From Sunxiuqinia dokdonensis (GTDB lineage Bacteria; Bacteroidota; Bacteroidia; Bacteroidales; Prolixibacteraceae), in NCBI RefSeq assembly GCF_001270965.1, contig NZ_LGIA01000024.1:1-64000 (forward strand): a stretch of DNA of 64,000 bases, read 5' to 3'. A program made the translations under genes and the position numbers. Positions within the stretch are counted from its first letter, which is position 1; each line of letters opens with the position of its first letter. The notes beneath the pieces are model-generated. The model saw only the letters and a list, made by a program, of their open reading frames with translations, made no database searches and had not been told where the DNA came from. Shown here one piece after another: positions 26,104-34,837 of this stretch.

Positions 26104-27360
26104 ATGATGCTTTTACTTCGACTCATACTGGAAAGTTTTTCGTTTGCAGGAGATTCGCTGCGGGCCAACAAGCTGCGCACCTTCCTGTCGCTGTTGGGCA
26201 TTACCATTGGTATTTTTGCCATTATTTCGGTGTTTACCGTCATTGATTCCTTGGAGAATTACATTCGCAGCAGTCTGAATGCGTTGGGCGACAACATGGT
26301 TTACATTCAGAAGTGGCCCTGGACGCCGCCCGAAGGTGAAACCGAATACCCCTGGTGGAAATACATGAACCGGCCAGTGCCGGACATGGATGAGGCGGAT
26401 GAGCTCGTCAGAAGATCGCAATATACGGCAAATGCAGTTTTCTTTTTTGGCTTTAATACCACCGTTCAATATGAGAGTAGCAGCGCTGAAAATACAGAGG
26501 TGCTGGCAACAACGCATGATTTAATAGAAACCTGGGATTTGCACATTGACCGCGGCCGTTATTTTACCGAATCCGAAAGTCATTCGGGAGCTGCCATGGC
26601 ACTGGTTGGCAGCGAACTGGTTGATCGCCTTTTTGGAGGTGTGAGTCCGGTGGGAAAGCAGATTAAAGTTGGCGGTCATCGTTTGTTGGTGATCGGCACT
26701 TACAAAAAGAAAGGCACCGATATGTTTGGCACCAGCATGGACAAACGGATTCATGTTCCAGTCGTTTACGCGGCCAACATGGTTGATTTTAAGAATCGCG
26801 ATCGTGGACAATCCATTAATGTGAAATCGAAACCGGGTGTTGGCAAAGCCGAGTTTACCGCAGAGCTGGAAGGCATTATGCGAACGCTGCGCCGGCTGCG
26901 GCCAATGGAGGAAAATGATTTTGCCATCAATGAGGTCAGTGCTATAAGCAACCAGTTCGATGCTTTTTTTGTCGTTTTCAACCTGGCGGGTTGGGTCATT
27001 GGCGGATTCAGCATTGTGGTGGGCGGTTTTGGAATTGCCAACATCATGTTTGTTTCGGTGAAGGAGCGCACCCGCATTATTGGAATTCAAAAGGCATTGG
27101 GCGCCAAAAAATATTTTATTCTGCTGCAGTTTATCTTTGAGTCGGTCATCCTTTCGCTGGCCGGAGGTGCTGTTGGCTTGTTTTTGATTTTTTTGGGAAC
27201 CGGCATTTTTAGCTATGTCTCGGATATGACCATCGCCATGAATGCAGAAAATGTCGCGTTGGGTTTGATGATCTCGGGCGTCATTGGTGTTTTGTCTGGG
27301 TTTTTACCGGCCCTCTCGGCTGCCCGGCTCGATCCGGTGGAAGCAATGAACTCGGTGTAA
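26104..27360 (+). CDS. ABC transporter permease (MacB/FtsX type)
   Basis: Started at the ATG at 26104 (a second follows at once) this is a 418-residue protein. It has one N-terminal membrane segment in SLRANKLRTFLSLLGITIGI, a large periplasmic domain (about 45-265), then three segments in the FtsX core. KERTRIIGIQKALGAKKYFI near residue 325 is the family coupling helix. MacB-type permeases drive export or envelope remodelling using a separate ATPase. No ATPase gene is adjacent, so its partner must be elsewhere. It is divergent from purH. Confidence 0.85.
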   Translation: MMLLLRLILESFSFAGDSLRANKLRTFLSLLGITIGIFAIISVFTVIDSLENYIRSSLNALGDNMVYIQKWPWTPPEGETEYPWWKYMNRPVPDMDEADELVRRSQYTANAVFFFGFNTTVQYESSSAENTEVLATTHDLIETWDLHIDRGRYFTESESHSGAAMALVGSELVDRLFGGVSPVGKQIKVGGHRLLVIGTYKKKGTDMFGTSMDKRIHVPVVYAANMVDFKNRDRGQSINVKSKPGVGKAEFTAELEGIMRTLRRLRPMEENDFAINEVSAISNQFDAFFVVFNLAGWVIGGFSIVVGGFGIANIMFVSVKERTRIIGIQKALGAKKYFILLQFIFESVILSLAGGAVGLFLIFLGTGIFSYVSDMTIAMNAENVALGLMISGVIGVLSGFLPALSAARLDPVEAMNSV

Positions 27361-27625
27361 CTGGGGAAATTCCAAATTCCAAATTTTAAGTTCCAGATTT
27401 CTAGCATCGAGTTTCGGGTTTCGAGTTTCAAATTTCTAGCATCAAGTATCCAGTATCCAGCATTTAGTATCAAGCATTCCCGAGCAATCGGGACTCCCTT
27501 CGGTTGCCAGCATCCAGTTTCGGGTTTCGAGTTTCTGGTTTCAAATTTCAAGTTTCTAGCATCTAGCATCAAGTATCCAGCATCCAGCATTCCCGATCAA
27601 TCGGGACTCCTTTCGGTCGCCAGCA
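27361..27625. repeat. heptamer-phased array with a 113-bp internal duplication
   Basis: Most of this gap is written in 7-bp words such as TTTCGAG, TTTCGGG, TTTCAAA, TATCCAG and CATCAAG, repeated head to tail. Two copies of a hairpin block, CCCGAGCAATCGGG (27479-27492) and CCCGATCAATCGGG (27592-27605), lie 113 bp apart. Each is followed by GGACTCC, then YTTCGGTYGCCAG. It sits between two convergent genes and ends at the aspartoacylase stop codon. Confidence 0.8.
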
Positions 27626-28600
27626 TCAAGTATCCCGCTTCGTACTTCCCAGGTGGAGCAGCGCATCGCCTTGGTAAACAATGGGCGCGTGGTTGAGCCC
27701 GAGTATATGGCCTCCCGCCGGCATCCTGACTTTATGCTCAAATTTTCCGTAGGGGTCGGAGATGCTGCCGATAGTTTCTCCCTTTTCAACCCGGGCGCCA
27801 TCTTTTATGTGGAAACGGAAAAGCCCTCCGTGGCGGGCACGAACCCAGCTCGATTGCTCGATAATAATGGATTCGTGCATTTCCATTTGGGCAAGCTCTT
27901 CGGAAAAATCGCGCATGCCCAGGTGGTTCATCACCTGCATGACTCCCCGGATCCCTCGCATGGTGATCCGTTTGTGAAAGTCGAGCGATTTGCCACCTTC
28001 AAATAGCAGCACCGATTTGCCTACATGTGTTGCGGCTTGGCGAAACGATCTTTCGCGGTTGGGGGCAAAGACAATAAATCGAGGGTTGAACACCTTCGCC
28101 AGCTCCAGAAGTTCCGGATTTCCGCGGCTGATACGGATTTGGGAACTATTGAACCGGTTGGCACCTCCCGTATGAAAATCAATGCAATAGTCAACATGCG
28201 GAAGGATGTTGTTCATCAGGTGAAAGGCGAAAATACTGGCCAAAGAGCCATTTTTCGAACCAGGGAAAACCCGGTTCAGGTCCTTGCCATCCGGAAATTC
28301 GCGCGTTTGGCTCAAAAATCCAAAAACGTTCAAAACCGGAATGCAGATCACTGTTCCGCGTTTGGGTTTGTTTATTTTTTTTGAAATGATTTCGCGAACG
28401 ATTTCCACCCCATTAACTTCGTTGCCGTGGATTCCGGCATTGAGCAAAAGTACGGGGCCATCCTCGCGCGAGCGCTCAACAATAACAGGGACTTCAACTT
28501 TCGCCCGGGTGTGGAGGCGGGCAATATCCAGGTTAATAAGGGTTTGCTTTCCAGGACGGATTTCCGTCCCCAGAATCGTCATGGGGCGATGCTTTTTCAT
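27626..28600 (-). CDS. succinylglutamate desuccinylase/aspartoacylase family protein
   Basis: This 324-residue zinc-dependent carboxypeptidase-fold enzyme shows NAGIHGNEVNGVEIV near residue 55 (zinc His and Glu) and a second zinc histidine in CIDFHTGG near 140. A beta-rich C-terminal domain near 250-310 has ARHGGLFRFHIKDGARVEKG. Relatives cleave N-acylated amino acids or short peptides. Here it is the last gene of the rsmA-mgtE-rimB-rimK run, 11 bp after rimK. That suggests it acts on a product or modified protein of the RimK ligase rather than in arginine catabolism (inference). Confidence 0.82.
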   Translation of the reverse strand: MKKHRPMTILGTEIRPGKQTLINLDIARLHTRAKVEVPVIVERSREDGPVLLLNAGIHGNEVNGVEIVREIISKKINKPKRGTVICIPVLNVFGFLSQTREFPDGKDLNRVFPGSKNGSLASIFAFHLMNNILPHVDYCIDFHTGGANRFNSSQIRISRGNPELLELAKVFNPRFIVFAPNRERSFRQAATHVGKSVLLFEGGKSLDFHKRITMRGIRGVMQVMNHLGMRDFSEELAQMEMHESIIIEQSSWVRARHGGLFRFHIKDGARVEKGETIGSISDPYGKFEHKVRMPAGGHILGLNHAPIVYQGDALLHLGSTKRDT

Positions 28601-28611
28601 CGTTTAGGTTC

Positions 28612-29484
28612 TTAAACGTTACGTTCAACATAGCGAATGATGCTCCGGGCAATGTCGGTACCCGTAGCACTTTCAATTCCTTCGAGGCCGGGCGATGAAT
28701 TGACTTCCAAAATCAACGGACCATGATTCGATTGCAGCATATCAACACCAGCCACTCCCAAGCCCATCACGCGGGCAGCTTTCAAAGCTGCATTTTCCTC
28801 ATCTTCACTTAGTTCAATAATTTCGGCGGTTCCACCCCTGTGTAGGTTCGAACGAAATTCACCTTTCTTGCCCTGCCGTTTCATGGCGCCAACCACCACG
28901 CCGTCCACCACAAAGGCACGCACATCGGCTCCTTTCGATTCCTTGATGTACTCCTGAACAATTACCCTGGCTTTGAGTCCGTTGAAAGCTTCAATTACCG
29001 ATTCGGCGGCATTGTCGGTTTCGGCCAGCACCACGCCCAGGCCTTGCGTGCCTTCCAGTACTTTAATAACCACTGGTGTTCCGCCCACAATGCGGATGAT
29101 GTCTTTAACGTTACGCGAATAGTTGGTGAACACCGTTTTGGGCAAACCCAGTCCGGCACGGCTCAAAATCTGGAGACTGCGCAATTTGTCGCGCGAGCGA
29201 ACCAGCGCCTGCGATTCGATGGCCGTAAATACTTTCATCATTTCAAACTGGCGAACGACAGCTGTACCGTAAAAGGTGATGGATGCGCCGATTCGCGGAA
29301 TCACCGCATCAACGTCTTCCAGCTTTTGACCTTTGTAGTAAACAGCCGGCTTTTTCTTTTCAATCACCAGGTCGCATTTGGAGTGGTCAACAATCAGCAT
29401 TTCATGGCCGCGCTGTTTTCCGGCCTCAATTAAGCGCTGGGTGGAATATAGGTTGGGATTTCGTGATAATACAACTAGTTTCAT
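28612..29484 (-). CDS. rimK: RimK-type ATP-grasp amino-acid ligase
   Basis: RimK adds glutamate residues to the C-terminus of ribosomal protein S6 in E. coli. The 290-residue protein has the expected N-terminal domain, then an ATP-grasp fold: [18 protein letters not shown] near residue 140 binds [22 protein letters not shown] near 180 follows, and [13 protein letters not shown] near 265 binds magnesium. It lies 14 bp after rimB and 11 bp before the aspartoacylase gene. Whether S6 is the target here is not shown by sequence. Confidence 0.88.
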   Translation of the reverse strand: MKLVVLSRNPNLYSTQRLIEAGKQRGHEMLIVDHSKCDLVIEKKKPAVYYKGQKLEDVDAVIPRIGASITFYGTAVVRQFEMMKVFTAIESQALVRSRDKLRSLQILSRAGLGLPKTVFTNYSRNVKDIIRIVGGTPVVIKVLEGTQGLGVVLAETDNAAESVIEAFNGLKARVIVQEYIKESKGADVRAFVVDGVVVGAMKRQGKKGEFRSNLHRGGTAEIIELSEDEENAALKAARVMGLGVAGVDMLQSNHGPLILEVNSSPGLEGIESATGTDIARSIIRYVERNV

Positions 29485-29498
29485 TCAATTCAAGTGTT

Positions 29499-29954
29499 TT
29501 AAAAAGTTATGATTTTGATTTTTCCTTTGTGCGATAAATTTCGCAACGAACTGTCAACAACAAAGCGTTTGGAGAGGAATTTCCGGCCAAGCAGAACCGG
29601 AAACTTCATGGCTCCCCGTTCGGTCAGGGTGAGCTCAATTGGGAAAATCTGTCCAAACAATTTGATTTCTGTTGAAATGCTGAAACGCTCTTCGAGCTGA
29701 CCATTTGAGCTTTTCACTTTTTTCTGCGAAAAGGTATCAAAAATAAATTCTTTATCATGATATTTTTCGTGTTGCGGATCGAGAAACAAACATTTGAGTT
29801 TTTCCTGCCCGTCAAGCCGGATGATTTCAATGTTGTGGCAATGAAAACTGGAGGTGAAAGCGCCTGAATCCGTTTTCACTTCAATGCCTTCCAGCTGCAA
29901 TTGAGGAAAGTCGGCCAGGTCTTCGCGTCCTATGATGATTCTTGAGAGGGTCAT
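29499..29954 (-). CDS. rimB: RimK-associated retropepsin-like protease (RimB family)
   Basis: Starting at MTLSRIIIGRED (29954), the 151-residue protein belongs to the family annotated as ATP-dependent zinc protease or RimB, with a pepsin-like fold. The motif VKTDSGAFTSSFH near residue 27 corresponds to the D-T/S-G-A active-site loop, and FPVLLGRKFL near 125 is the second conserved strand. Its ATG comes 1 nt after the mgtE stop, so starting at the earlier in-frame codon (29984) would create an overlap. In other bacteria the family is linked to RimK and S6 modification. Confidence 0.78.
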   Translation of the reverse strand: MTLSRIIIGREDLADFPQLQLEGIEVKTDSGAFTSSFHCHNIEIIRLDGQEKLKCLFLDPQHEKYHDKEFIFDTFSQKKVKSSNGQLEERFSISTEIKLFGQIFPIELTLTERGAMKFPVLLGRKFLSKRFVVDSSLRNLSHKGKIKIITF

Positions 29955-29955
29955 T

Positions 29956-31314
29956 TTATACGATGTCGAAAAAAGTTTTGGCAACCATCATGTACATGAT
30001 CAGTCCCAGAATATCGTTTGTCGTGGTAATAAAAGGGCCGGTCGCCAGGGCCGGGTCAATTTTCAGCTTGTTTAAGACCAGGGGGATGGTCGTTCCAAAG
30101 AGCGAGGCGAAAACAATGACAATAAATAATGAAATACTCACGGCCCAGGTTAATTTCAGGCTATCGCCAAAAGTGAAGTTGTAAACAAAGATGAGTGAGG
30201 AGAAAACCAAGGCGGTGATTAAGCCAACGGCCAGTTCCTTTAACAGCTTTTTTCCAATGGAGTCGAAATCGCGGGCACCGCTGGCAATGGTTTGTACCAC
30301 GATGGACGACGACTGCACGCCCACATTTCCGGCCATAGCGGCAATCAGCGGAATGAAAAAGGCAATACCTTGAATTTGTGCCAGTGCCGATTCGTTGGCG
30401 CCCAGCACACGGGCACCCAAAATACCGCCAAGCAGCCCGATCAGCAGCCAGGGCAGGCGGGCGCGGGTTAAGTTCCACACGCGGTCGCCCGACTCCACAT
30501 CGCCGGTAATACCCGAAACCATCTGGTAATCTTTTTCGGCTTCCTCGCGAATCACATCCACCACGTCGTCAATCGTAATGCGGCCTTTTAGCCGTCCGAT
30601 GTGGTCAACAACCGGAATGGCAACCAAGTCGAAGCGTTCCATTAATTGAGCCACTTCTTCTTGGGTGGCATCCGTTTTCACATAATGAAGGTCGTCTTCG
30701 AGCAGGGTTTTAATCTTGGAGTTGGTTGGATTCAGAATCAGCTTGGTCAGCGATAGGATTCCTTTCAGAAAGCCGCCATCATCAACAACATACACATAGT
30801 AAATTTCATCGATGTGTTCGGCTTGGGCCGATATTTCCTTGAGTGAAGTCTGAACGGTCCAGTTTTCGTTCACCTTGATTAACTCCTTGGCCATCAATCC
30901 CCCGGCCGAGTCTTCGTCGTATTCGAGCAGATCGGCAATATCGCCGGCTTGCTCTTTGTCCTTCATCTCCTGAAGAACAGCCTCCTTCATGTCATCTTCG
31001 AGGTCGCCAACCACGTCGGCGGCATCATCCGAATCCATGTATTCGATAAACTGTCGGGCAATCAACTCGGGAGGAAGCACCCTCAGGAATCGCCGGCGTT
31101 CGTTTTCGGGGATTTCCACCAGCACATCCGAAGCCCGTTCCGGGTCGAGCAGCAGGTAAAGGTATTTGGCTTCGTCCATACTTAGCTCATCCATGAGCTC
31201 CGCAATGTCAGTTGGATGAAGGCCTTCAAGCTTATCCAAAACAGCCTCTGCCGATTCACTTTCGATAAGAACCTTGAGCTCGTCGATAAATTCTCTGTTT
31301 AATTCGAATTGCAT
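29956..31314 (-). CDS. mgtE: magnesium transporter MgtE
   Basis: MgtE is a Mg2+-gated magnesium channel. The 452-residue protein (start at MQFELNREF, 31314) has the N-terminal helical superhelix domain (about 25-130) and a CBS pair (about 130-255, with GRITIDDVVDVI near 240). Five membrane segments follow, with MAGNVGVQSSS near residue 325 lining the pore. The frame extends 9 codons upstream, but 31314 avoids overlapping rsmA. It is second in the rsmA operon and nearly overlaps rimB. Confidence 0.92.
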   Translation of the reverse strand: MQFELNREFIDELKVLIESESAEAVLDKLEGLHPTDIAELMDELSMDEAKYLYLLLDPERASDVLVEIPENERRRFLRVLPPELIARQFIEYMDSDDAADVVGDLEDDMKEAVLQEMKDKEQAGDIADLLEYDEDSAGGLMAKELIKVNENWTVQTSLKEISAQAEHIDEIYYVYVVDDGGFLKGILSLTKLILNPTNSKIKTLLEDDLHYVKTDATQEEVAQLMERFDLVAIPVVDHIGRLKGRITIDDVVDVIREEAEKDYQMVSGITGDVESGDRVWNLTRARLPWLLIGLLGGILGARVLGANESALAQIQGIAFFIPLIAAMAGNVGVQSSSIVVQTIASGARDFDSIGKKLLKELAVGLITALVFSSLIFVYNFTFGDSLKLTWAVSISLFIVIVFASLFGTTIPLVLNKLKIDPALATGPFITTTNDILGLIMYMMVAKTFFDIV

Positions 31315-31324
31315 GGTTCTGATT

Positions 31325-32101
31325 TTATGACTGACTTTCAATCAGCCGGGTTAAACGTTCAAAATCATTAACACTTAACTGCTCAGGACGTTTAGAAAAA
31401 ATGGGATCTTGTTTTAATTCCTCATCGCGAATGAAGGATTTTACGGAGCTGCGCAGCATCTTACGGCGTTGGTTGAAGCCAGCTTTCACCAACTGGAAAA
31501 ATAATTTCTCGTTGCAGTTCAATGTTTTGGTTTGGTTGCGACGCAGGCGAATAACTCCGGATTTTACTTTGGGTGGAGGATTAAACACATTTTCGTGGAC
31601 GGTAAATAAATACTCAATATCGTAAAAGGCTTGCAGAAAAACACTCAATATTCCGTAGGTTTTGCTTCCCGGTCCGGTGGCCAGCCGTTCAGCCACCTCT
31701 TTTTGAAGCATGCCGACAACTTCCGGAATCTGATCGCGATATTCCAGCACTTTAAAGAAAATTTGGGATGAAATATTGTAGGGAAAGTTACCGATAATAG
31801 CAAACGGTCCGCTGAAGTACTCATTCAGGTTCATTCTTAAAAAGTCTCTCGAAAGAATCCGGTCTTCCAACTGTGGAAAGTGAACTTTGAGGTAGGCTAC
31901 CGATTCGCGGTCGATTTCCACCACGGTCGTTTTATAATTTTCTTTCTGAAGTAAAAACCGGGTGAGAACGCCCATTCCCGGACCAACTTCCAGTACATGG
32001 TTGACTCCTTCAGCTTGCAGGCTGTCAACAATTTTCAGGGCAATATTCTTGTCGGTTAAGAAATGTTGTCCCAGGTTCTTTTTTGCTCTGACGTTGGTCA
32101 T
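31325..32101 (-). CDS. rsmA: 16S rRNA (adenine 1518/1519) dimethyltransferase
   Basis: RsmA (KsgA) dimethylates two adjacent adenines near the 3' end of 16S rRNA and checks 30S maturation. The 258-residue protein shows NLGQHFLTD near residue 9, the SAM motif [11 protein letters not shown] near 38 and the [11 protein letters not shown] catalytic motif near 108. The family more often has NLPYN; the Phe change is conservative. It heads the five-gene operon, so a second ribosome-modifying gene, rimK, is cotranscribed with it. Confidence 0.93.
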   Translation of the reverse strand: MTNVRAKKNLGQHFLTDKNIALKIVDSLQAEGVNHVLEVGPGMGVLTRFLLQKENYKTTVVEIDRESVAYLKVHFPQLEDRILSRDFLRMNLNEYFSGPFAIIGNFPYNISSQIFFKVLEYRDQIPEVVGMLQKEVAERLATGPGSKTYGILSVFLQAFYDIEYLFTVHENVFNPPPKVKSGVIRLRRNQTKTLNCNEKLFFQLVKAGFNQRRKMLRSSVKSFIRDEELKQDPIFSKRPEQLSVNDFERLTRLIESQS

Positions 32102-32171
32102 TGGTTGTGTTCTCTCTTTTTTTGAATGTGAGATATGTTGTTAAAAACCGAGGCGAATTCAAACAAATATC

Positions 32172-32179
32172 TATTTTTG
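32172..32179 (+). promoter_or_regulatory. probable promoter of the flippase-like gene, -7 element
   Basis: TATTTTTG is an exact TAnnTTTG match in the divergent gap after rsmA. The transcript would begin at about 32185, inside the longest open frame (from 32181). This argues for a start codon further down. Confidence 0.4.
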
Positions 32180-32297
32180 TGTGCAAAACTTGCCTTTTTT
32201 GAGGCGTGCAAATGTAATAAAGTACTTAGTAAAAATAGGAAGTGTCGCTAAATTCGATCTTAAAAATAGCGTAATTTCAGAAACTAACAAGTTTGCT

Positions 32298-33284
32298 TTG
32301 AATCCAAAAATCTTAAAGACCCTTAAATTTCTTGCCTTCCTTGCATTAGGCATTCTTCTGTTTTGGTTGGTGTACAAAGATCAGGATGTTGACCGGCTCA
32401 AATCAATATTGAAAAACGATGTGAATTACTGGTGGGTTTTGCTGTCCTTGTTCTTAGGATTGCTCAGCCATATCAGCCGTACCATGCGCTGGAACCTGAT
32501 GATTGAACCACTGGGGAAAAAGCCGCACACGCTGAATACGTTTTTGGCGGTGATGGTGGGTTATTTGATGAACCTGGTTTTTCCGAGGATGGGCGAAATT
32601 TCGCGTTGCGGGGTGTTGGCGCGATACGAAAAAATGTCGTTTACCCAGTTGATCGGAACGGTGGTGGTTGAACGGATTATCGATGTGATCATGTTGCTTC
32701 TGCTTACGTTGTTAGTTGTTGTAGGGCAGTTTGGTCAGGTCATCCAATTTTTGGATAACAATCCGGAGGTAAACAAACAACTCAATCAGCTGACGCATTC
32801 GCCCTGGTCTGTTGCCGTGGTTGGTTTGGTGATTGTTTTGATGGCTTTTTTCTGGAAACGAATGATGCGAACCGCGGCCTTGGGGAAGATCCGTAATGTA
32901 CTCAAAAACTTTGCAGCCGGACTGAAGTCCCTGCTTCACATGAAGCAAAAGTGGGAATTCATTTTTCATTCGGTGTTTATTTGGCTGATGTACTACCTCA
33001 TGCTGTATGTGATTTTCCTTGCGTTTGACTTTACATCGCACTTGCCGGCGATTGCGGGTTTAACCGCCTTTGTCTTGGGAAGCTATGGTATGGTGGCTCC
33101 CGTACAGGGCGGAATTGGGGCCTGGCATTTTATGGTGGTTCAGGCCTTGTTGGTGTATGGTATCGACAAGTCTGACGGGATGGTATTTGCCTTGGTGGCC
33201 CACACATCCATGACCGCTATGATGATTCTACTTGGGCTGATTTCCTTGCTGATTCTGCCTTTTATCAACCGGACAGAAGTTTGA
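32298..33284 (+). CDS. flippase-like membrane protein (LPG synthase TM domain family)
   Basis: This multi-pass protein of the lysylphosphatidylglycerol synthase transmembrane/UPF0104 family shows SHISRTMRWNLMIEPLG and PRMGEISRCGVLARYEK near the first third and GSYGMVAPVQGGIGAWH near the end. Members without the synthase domain are thought to flip or handle lipids; the function here is not established. The frame opens at a GTG (32181) and contains no ATG in its N-terminal part. I chose the TTG at 32298 because the promoter-like box precedes it closely and membrane segment one follows; TTG at 32190 or 32199 is also possible. Confidence 0.78.
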   Translation: MNPKILKTLKFLAFLALGILLFWLVYKDQDVDRLKSILKNDVNYWWVLLSLFLGLLSHISRTMRWNLMIEPLGKKPHTLNTFLAVMVGYLMNLVFPRMGEISRCGVLARYEKMSFTQLIGTVVVERIIDVIMLLLLTLLVVVGQFGQVIQFLDNNPEVNKQLNQLTHSPWSVAVVGLVIVLMAFFWKRMMRTAALGKIRNVLKNFAAGLKSLLHMKQKWEFIFHSVFIWLMYYLMLYVIFLAFDFTSHLPAIAGLTAFVLGSYGMVAPVQGGIGAWHFMVVQALLVYGIDKSDGMVFALVAHTSMTAMMILLGLISLLILPFINRTEV

Positions 33285-33563
33285 GATTTCTGTCGGTTCG
33301 TGGCGGTGAATCAAGTGTAACGGACTGACAAACTATTAAAAAAAGTGATAGGCTACGAATTCACGAATGAGGATTGAAAGCGTTGTGGGTTGTGTAGTGC
33401 GCTTCAATGCTTTTTTTGCTTTCCGGTACTGTTTTTAAATTGAACCGTGCGTGTATCCGTGGCTTCATTCTCCATCGCGCCTCCGAAGACAAATAATAGT
33501 GGTGCGAGAGGTTGCAGGCTTGGCACTTCTTCTTAATTTTGGGGATTGCCATTATTTCAAATC
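33285..33563. other. intergenic, nothing firm recognised
   Basis: No terminator-grade hairpin or phased repeat. A 63-codon minus-strand frame (33361-33552) contains a CQAC pair but has no promoter, domain or neighbour that supports it. Confidence 0.4.
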
Positions 33564-34814
33564 ATGAACACAGAGTTATTTATAGCACGGCGGTTGTTTT
33601 CTTCCAAAGACCAGGACCAAAAGATGTCGCGGCGCATTGTCCGTCTGGCGGTGGCCGGCATTAGCCTGGGCATGATGGTGATGATTCTGGCCGTGGCTAT
33701 TGTGACTGGTTTTCAGCGAGAAATTGAAGACAAGGTGAATGGCTTTGCGGCCCACCTGCAAGTGGTGAATTACGATAGTAACTTTTCCTATCAAACGGAA
33801 TTCATTAACAGCCGGCAGCCATTTTTGGACGATCTGAAAGCCATGCCCGAGGTGCGACATGTGCAGCAGTTTATTACCAAGCCCGGCATGATTCGTACCG
33901 AAGAAGCCATTCAGGGTATGGTGCTGAAAGGCATTGCTGCGGATTTCGACTGGACCTTCTTCGAGAAAAACAAGGTAGCCGGACAAGAGATTCCGCTGGA
34001 TTCGCTACGGACGAATCAAGTGTGGATTTCGGAACAGGTGTCGAATCTACTGAAGCTAACCCTGGGCGATTCGTTTCGCATGTATTTTCTGAATGAAAAC
34101 GAACGCACGCCGCGCATCCGACAGTTCGAGGTGGGCGGTATCTACCGGACCGGTCTCGAAGAGTTCGACCAGATGTTTATGCTGATTGACATCCGGCACC
34201 TGCAAAGCCTGAACTCTTGGGAGGAAGACCAAATAAGCGGTTACGAAGTTTTTGTCAACGATTTGAATGCGGTGGACGAGATCGAATACGAAGTGCGCGA
34301 TCTGATTCTGGCTAATCTGGTTGATGATGAGTCGCTGCTGCGCGTGATCAACATCAAGCGCAAGTTTCCGCATATTTTCGACTGGCTCAACCTGCTCGAC
34401 ATGAATGTTTGGATCATCTTGCTGCTGATGGTTCTGGTGGCCGGGTTTAACATGGTGTCGGGTCTGCTGGTTATTATTTTGGAGCGCACCCAAATGATTG
34501 GTGTGCTTAAATCGTTGGGCGCGGCCAATGTCAATGTCCGCAAGGTTTTTCTGTATTTATCGGTTTTTTTAATCGGACAGGGCCTGCTTTGGGGCAATTT
34601 GCTGGGGCTGGCACTGGGGCTGGCACAACACTATTTCGAAATCATTCATCTCGATCCCACTTCGTATTATGTTGATACGGTTCCGGTGAACATTTCCATC
34701 CTGCATCTGGTGCTTTTAAATGTCGGCGCTTTGGTGGTCACGACCTTTATGCTGCTTGGCCCGTCGTATTTTGTTAGCCGCATCTCGCCCGAAAAAACCA
34801 TCCGGTTCGAGTAA
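33564..34814 (+). CDS. LolC/LolE-type ABC permease
   Basis: Started at MNTELFIARRLF (33564), the 416-residue protein has the lipoprotein-releasing permease layout. An N-terminal membrane segment, LAVAGISLGMMVMILAVAI, is followed by a periplasmic domain (about 50-265) and three C-terminal segments. ERTQMIGVLKSLGAANVNVR near residue 310 is the coupling helix that contacts the ATPase. In proteobacteria LolCDE extracts lipoproteins from the inner membrane. A single LolC/E-like protein that can pair with itself is the usual situation in this phylum. No lolD is adjacent. Confidence 0.85.
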   Translation: MNTELFIARRLFSSKDQDQKMSRRIVRLAVAGISLGMMVMILAVAIVTGFQREIEDKVNGFAAHLQVVNYDSNFSYQTEFINSRQPFLDDLKAMPEVRHVQQFITKPGMIRTEEAIQGMVLKGIAADFDWTFFEKNKVAGQEIPLDSLRTNQVWISEQVSNLLKLTLGDSFRMYFLNENERTPRIRQFEVGGIYRTGLEEFDQMFMLIDIRHLQSLNSWEEDQISGYEVFVNDLNAVDEIEYEVRDLILANLVDDESLLRVINIKRKFPHIFDWLNLLDMNVWIILLLMVLVAGFNMVSGLLVIILERTQMIGVLKSLGAANVNVRKVFLYLSVFLIGQGLLWGNLLGLALGLAQHYFEIIHLDPTSYYVDTVPVNISILHLVLLNVGALVVTTFMLLGPSYFVSRISPEKTIRFE

Positions 34815-34837
34815 AGTGGCAGCCCGCCGGAAAACGC

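Noticed and set aside
32181-32297. N-terminal 39 codons of the flippase-like frame starting at GTG 32181
   Set aside because: The likely transcription start falls at about 32185, and the segment is lysine/asparagine-rich without resemblance to the family N-terminus.
33361-33552. 63-codon minus-strand ORF containing a CQAC pair
   Set aside because: A single CxxC is not enough; there is no promoter, no second zinc ligand pair, and it is antisense to the leader of the LolC/E-type gene.
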